NCBI RefSeq assembly: GCF_001905505.1
Contig: NZ_LIPG01000006.1
Location: forward strand, 186,001 to 250,000
Length of the DNA stretch: 64,000 nt
From: Streptomyces sp. CB02058
Lineage (GTDB): Bacteria; Actinomycetota; Actinomycetes; Streptomycetales; Streptomycetaceae
Reading direction: 5' to 3'
Positions 63,406 to 64,000 of the stretch are shown one piece after another. Numbering within the stretch: position 1 is the stretch's first letter; the number at the start of each line of letters is the position of its first letter. Made by a program: the position numbers and the translations under genes. Under the pieces are notes generated by a model. That model made no database searches. It saw only the letters and a program-made list of their open reading frames with translations, and had not been told where the DNA came from.

Positions 63406-64000
63406 ATGACAGAGGACCTCTCACCAGCTGAGCGATACCAGGCGTCCCGGGTCCGTGCGGCCGAGCGGGCCACGGCTCTCGCGCCCTTCCGCGACATGTA
63501 CGAATTCGGGCTGGATCCGTTCCAGATCGAGGCATGCAAGGCCCTGGAGGCGGGCAAGGGGGTGCTGGTCGCCGCCCCCACCGGTTCGGGCAAGACGATC
63601 GTCGGTGAATTCGCCGTGCACCTGGCCCTGCTGCAGGGCCGCAAGTGCTTCTACACGACGCCCATCAAGGCCCTGTCCAACCAGAAGTTCACCGATCTCG
63701 TCCGGCGTTACGGCGCGGACAAGGTCGGTCTGCTGACCGGTGACAACAGCGTCAACGCGGACGCGCCGGTGGTCGTCATGACCACCGAGGTCCTGCGCAA
63801 CATGCTGTACGCGGGCTCCCAGTCGCTCACCGGCCTCGGCTATGTGGTCATGGACGAGGTGCACTACCTCTCCGACCGCTTCCGGGGTGCCGTGTGGGAG
63901 GAAGTGATCATCCACCTGCCGGAGTCGGTGACCCTGGTGTCCCTGTCGGCGACGGTGTCCAACGCCGAGGAGTTCGGCGACTGGCTGGACACCGTGCGCG
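63406..64000 (+). CDS. DEAD/DEAH-box helicase of the Mtr4/Ski2-like type, 3'-truncated by the window
   Basis: 198 codons are visible and the frame is still open at the window end. The Q-like entry is YEFGLDPFQIEACKALEAG near residue 33, motif I is APTGSGKT near residue 59, motif Ia TTPIKALSNQKF, motif II VMDEVHYLSD (DEVH) near residue 150, and motif III SLSATVSN. The DEVH box and the GLDPFQ entry place it with the Ski2/Mtr4-related helicases found in actinobacteria, which act on RNA or DNA. Full-length members are about 900 aa. Likely leaderless; see the -10 box. Function in Streptomyces is not established. Confidence 0.92.
   Translation, partial: MTEDLSPAERYQASRVRAAERATALAPFRDMYEFGLDPFQIEACKALEAGKGVLVAAPTGSGKTIVGEFAVHLALLQGRKCFYTTPIKALSNQKFTDLVRRYGADKVGLLTGDNSVNADAPVVVMTTEVLRNMLYAGSQSLTGLGYVVMDEVHYLSDRFRGAVWEEVIIHLPESVTLVSLSATVSNAEEFGDWLDTVR

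Noticed and set aside
1..64000. CRISPR arrays, tRNA or rRNA genes
   Set aside because: No regularly spaced repeats, cloverleaf-like segments with CCA-adjacent T-loops, or rRNA-like conserved stretches were noticed on either strand by eye. A covariance-model scan was not possible.

Overview
The window is high-GC DNA with strong third-position G/C bias, GTG/TTG starts and dense translationally coupled operons. It carries a complete Pup-proteasome locus, mycothiol ligase (mshC) and the gyl glycerol operon. Together these indicate a Streptomyces or very close relative. The backbone resembles the Streptomyces coelicolor SCO1631-SCO1668 neighbourhood as I remember it, in reverse numbering order. 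No rRNA, tRNA, CRISPR array or insertion sequence was seen.

Layout. 0-7.8 kb is backbone: a partial F420-type oxidoreductase, a ferritin-like protein, a CorA transporter, a histidine phosphatase / DUF3090 / SCO1664-type kinase-fold trio, mshC and a PAC2-family protein. 7.9-30.2 kb is an accessory block sitting where S. coelicolor, from memory, goes straight from the PAC2 gene to glpD. It contains a two-gene L-fuconate catabolic unit with a distant GntR regulator that shares its operator. It also contains an eight-gene minus-strand operon (nucleoside-type ABC importer, nucleoside phosphorylase, MTA/SAH-type deaminase, molybdenum oxidoreductase, flavoreductase), mtnA, an mtnD-mtnC-mtnB operon, a LysR regulator, an organosulfur operon (sfnG, FMN reductase, sfnB, ssuD) and two further luciferase-like monooxygenases. 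30.2-39.9 kb is backbone again: glpF-glpK-glpD, gylR, metH and a HAD phosphatase. 40-46.9 kb holds an orphan lipoprotein, a response regulator, a Cas4/RecB-like nuclease, a site-2 protease, trmI, a secreted protein and a ferredoxin. 47-60.4 kb is the pupylation/proteasome locus: arc, dop, pup, prcB, prcA, lacI-type regulator, MFS, pafA, two FKBP isomerases, pafB and pafC. The end carries tatA, tatC, a lipid kinase and the start of a DEAD-box helicase.

Main result. The accessory block reads as a sulfur-scavenging island. The importer, deaminase, phosphorylase and MtnA/B/C/D would take 5'-methylthioadenosine through methylthioinosine and methylthioribose-1-phosphate to the methionine keto-acid without MTA phosphorylase or MTR kinase. 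Three of its operons begin with small ORFs, not previously listed as genes here, that end in a Cys-Cys pair. Two of them carry the RRHIDL signature of actinobacterial leader peptides. This suggests cysteine-responsive translation-coupled control of the whole island. A near-perfect LysR-type palindrome lies between the lysR gene and the sfnG leader. The Mo oxidoreductase and flavoreductase are translationally coupled to the MTA genes, which raises the possibility of a sulfoxide-repair step.
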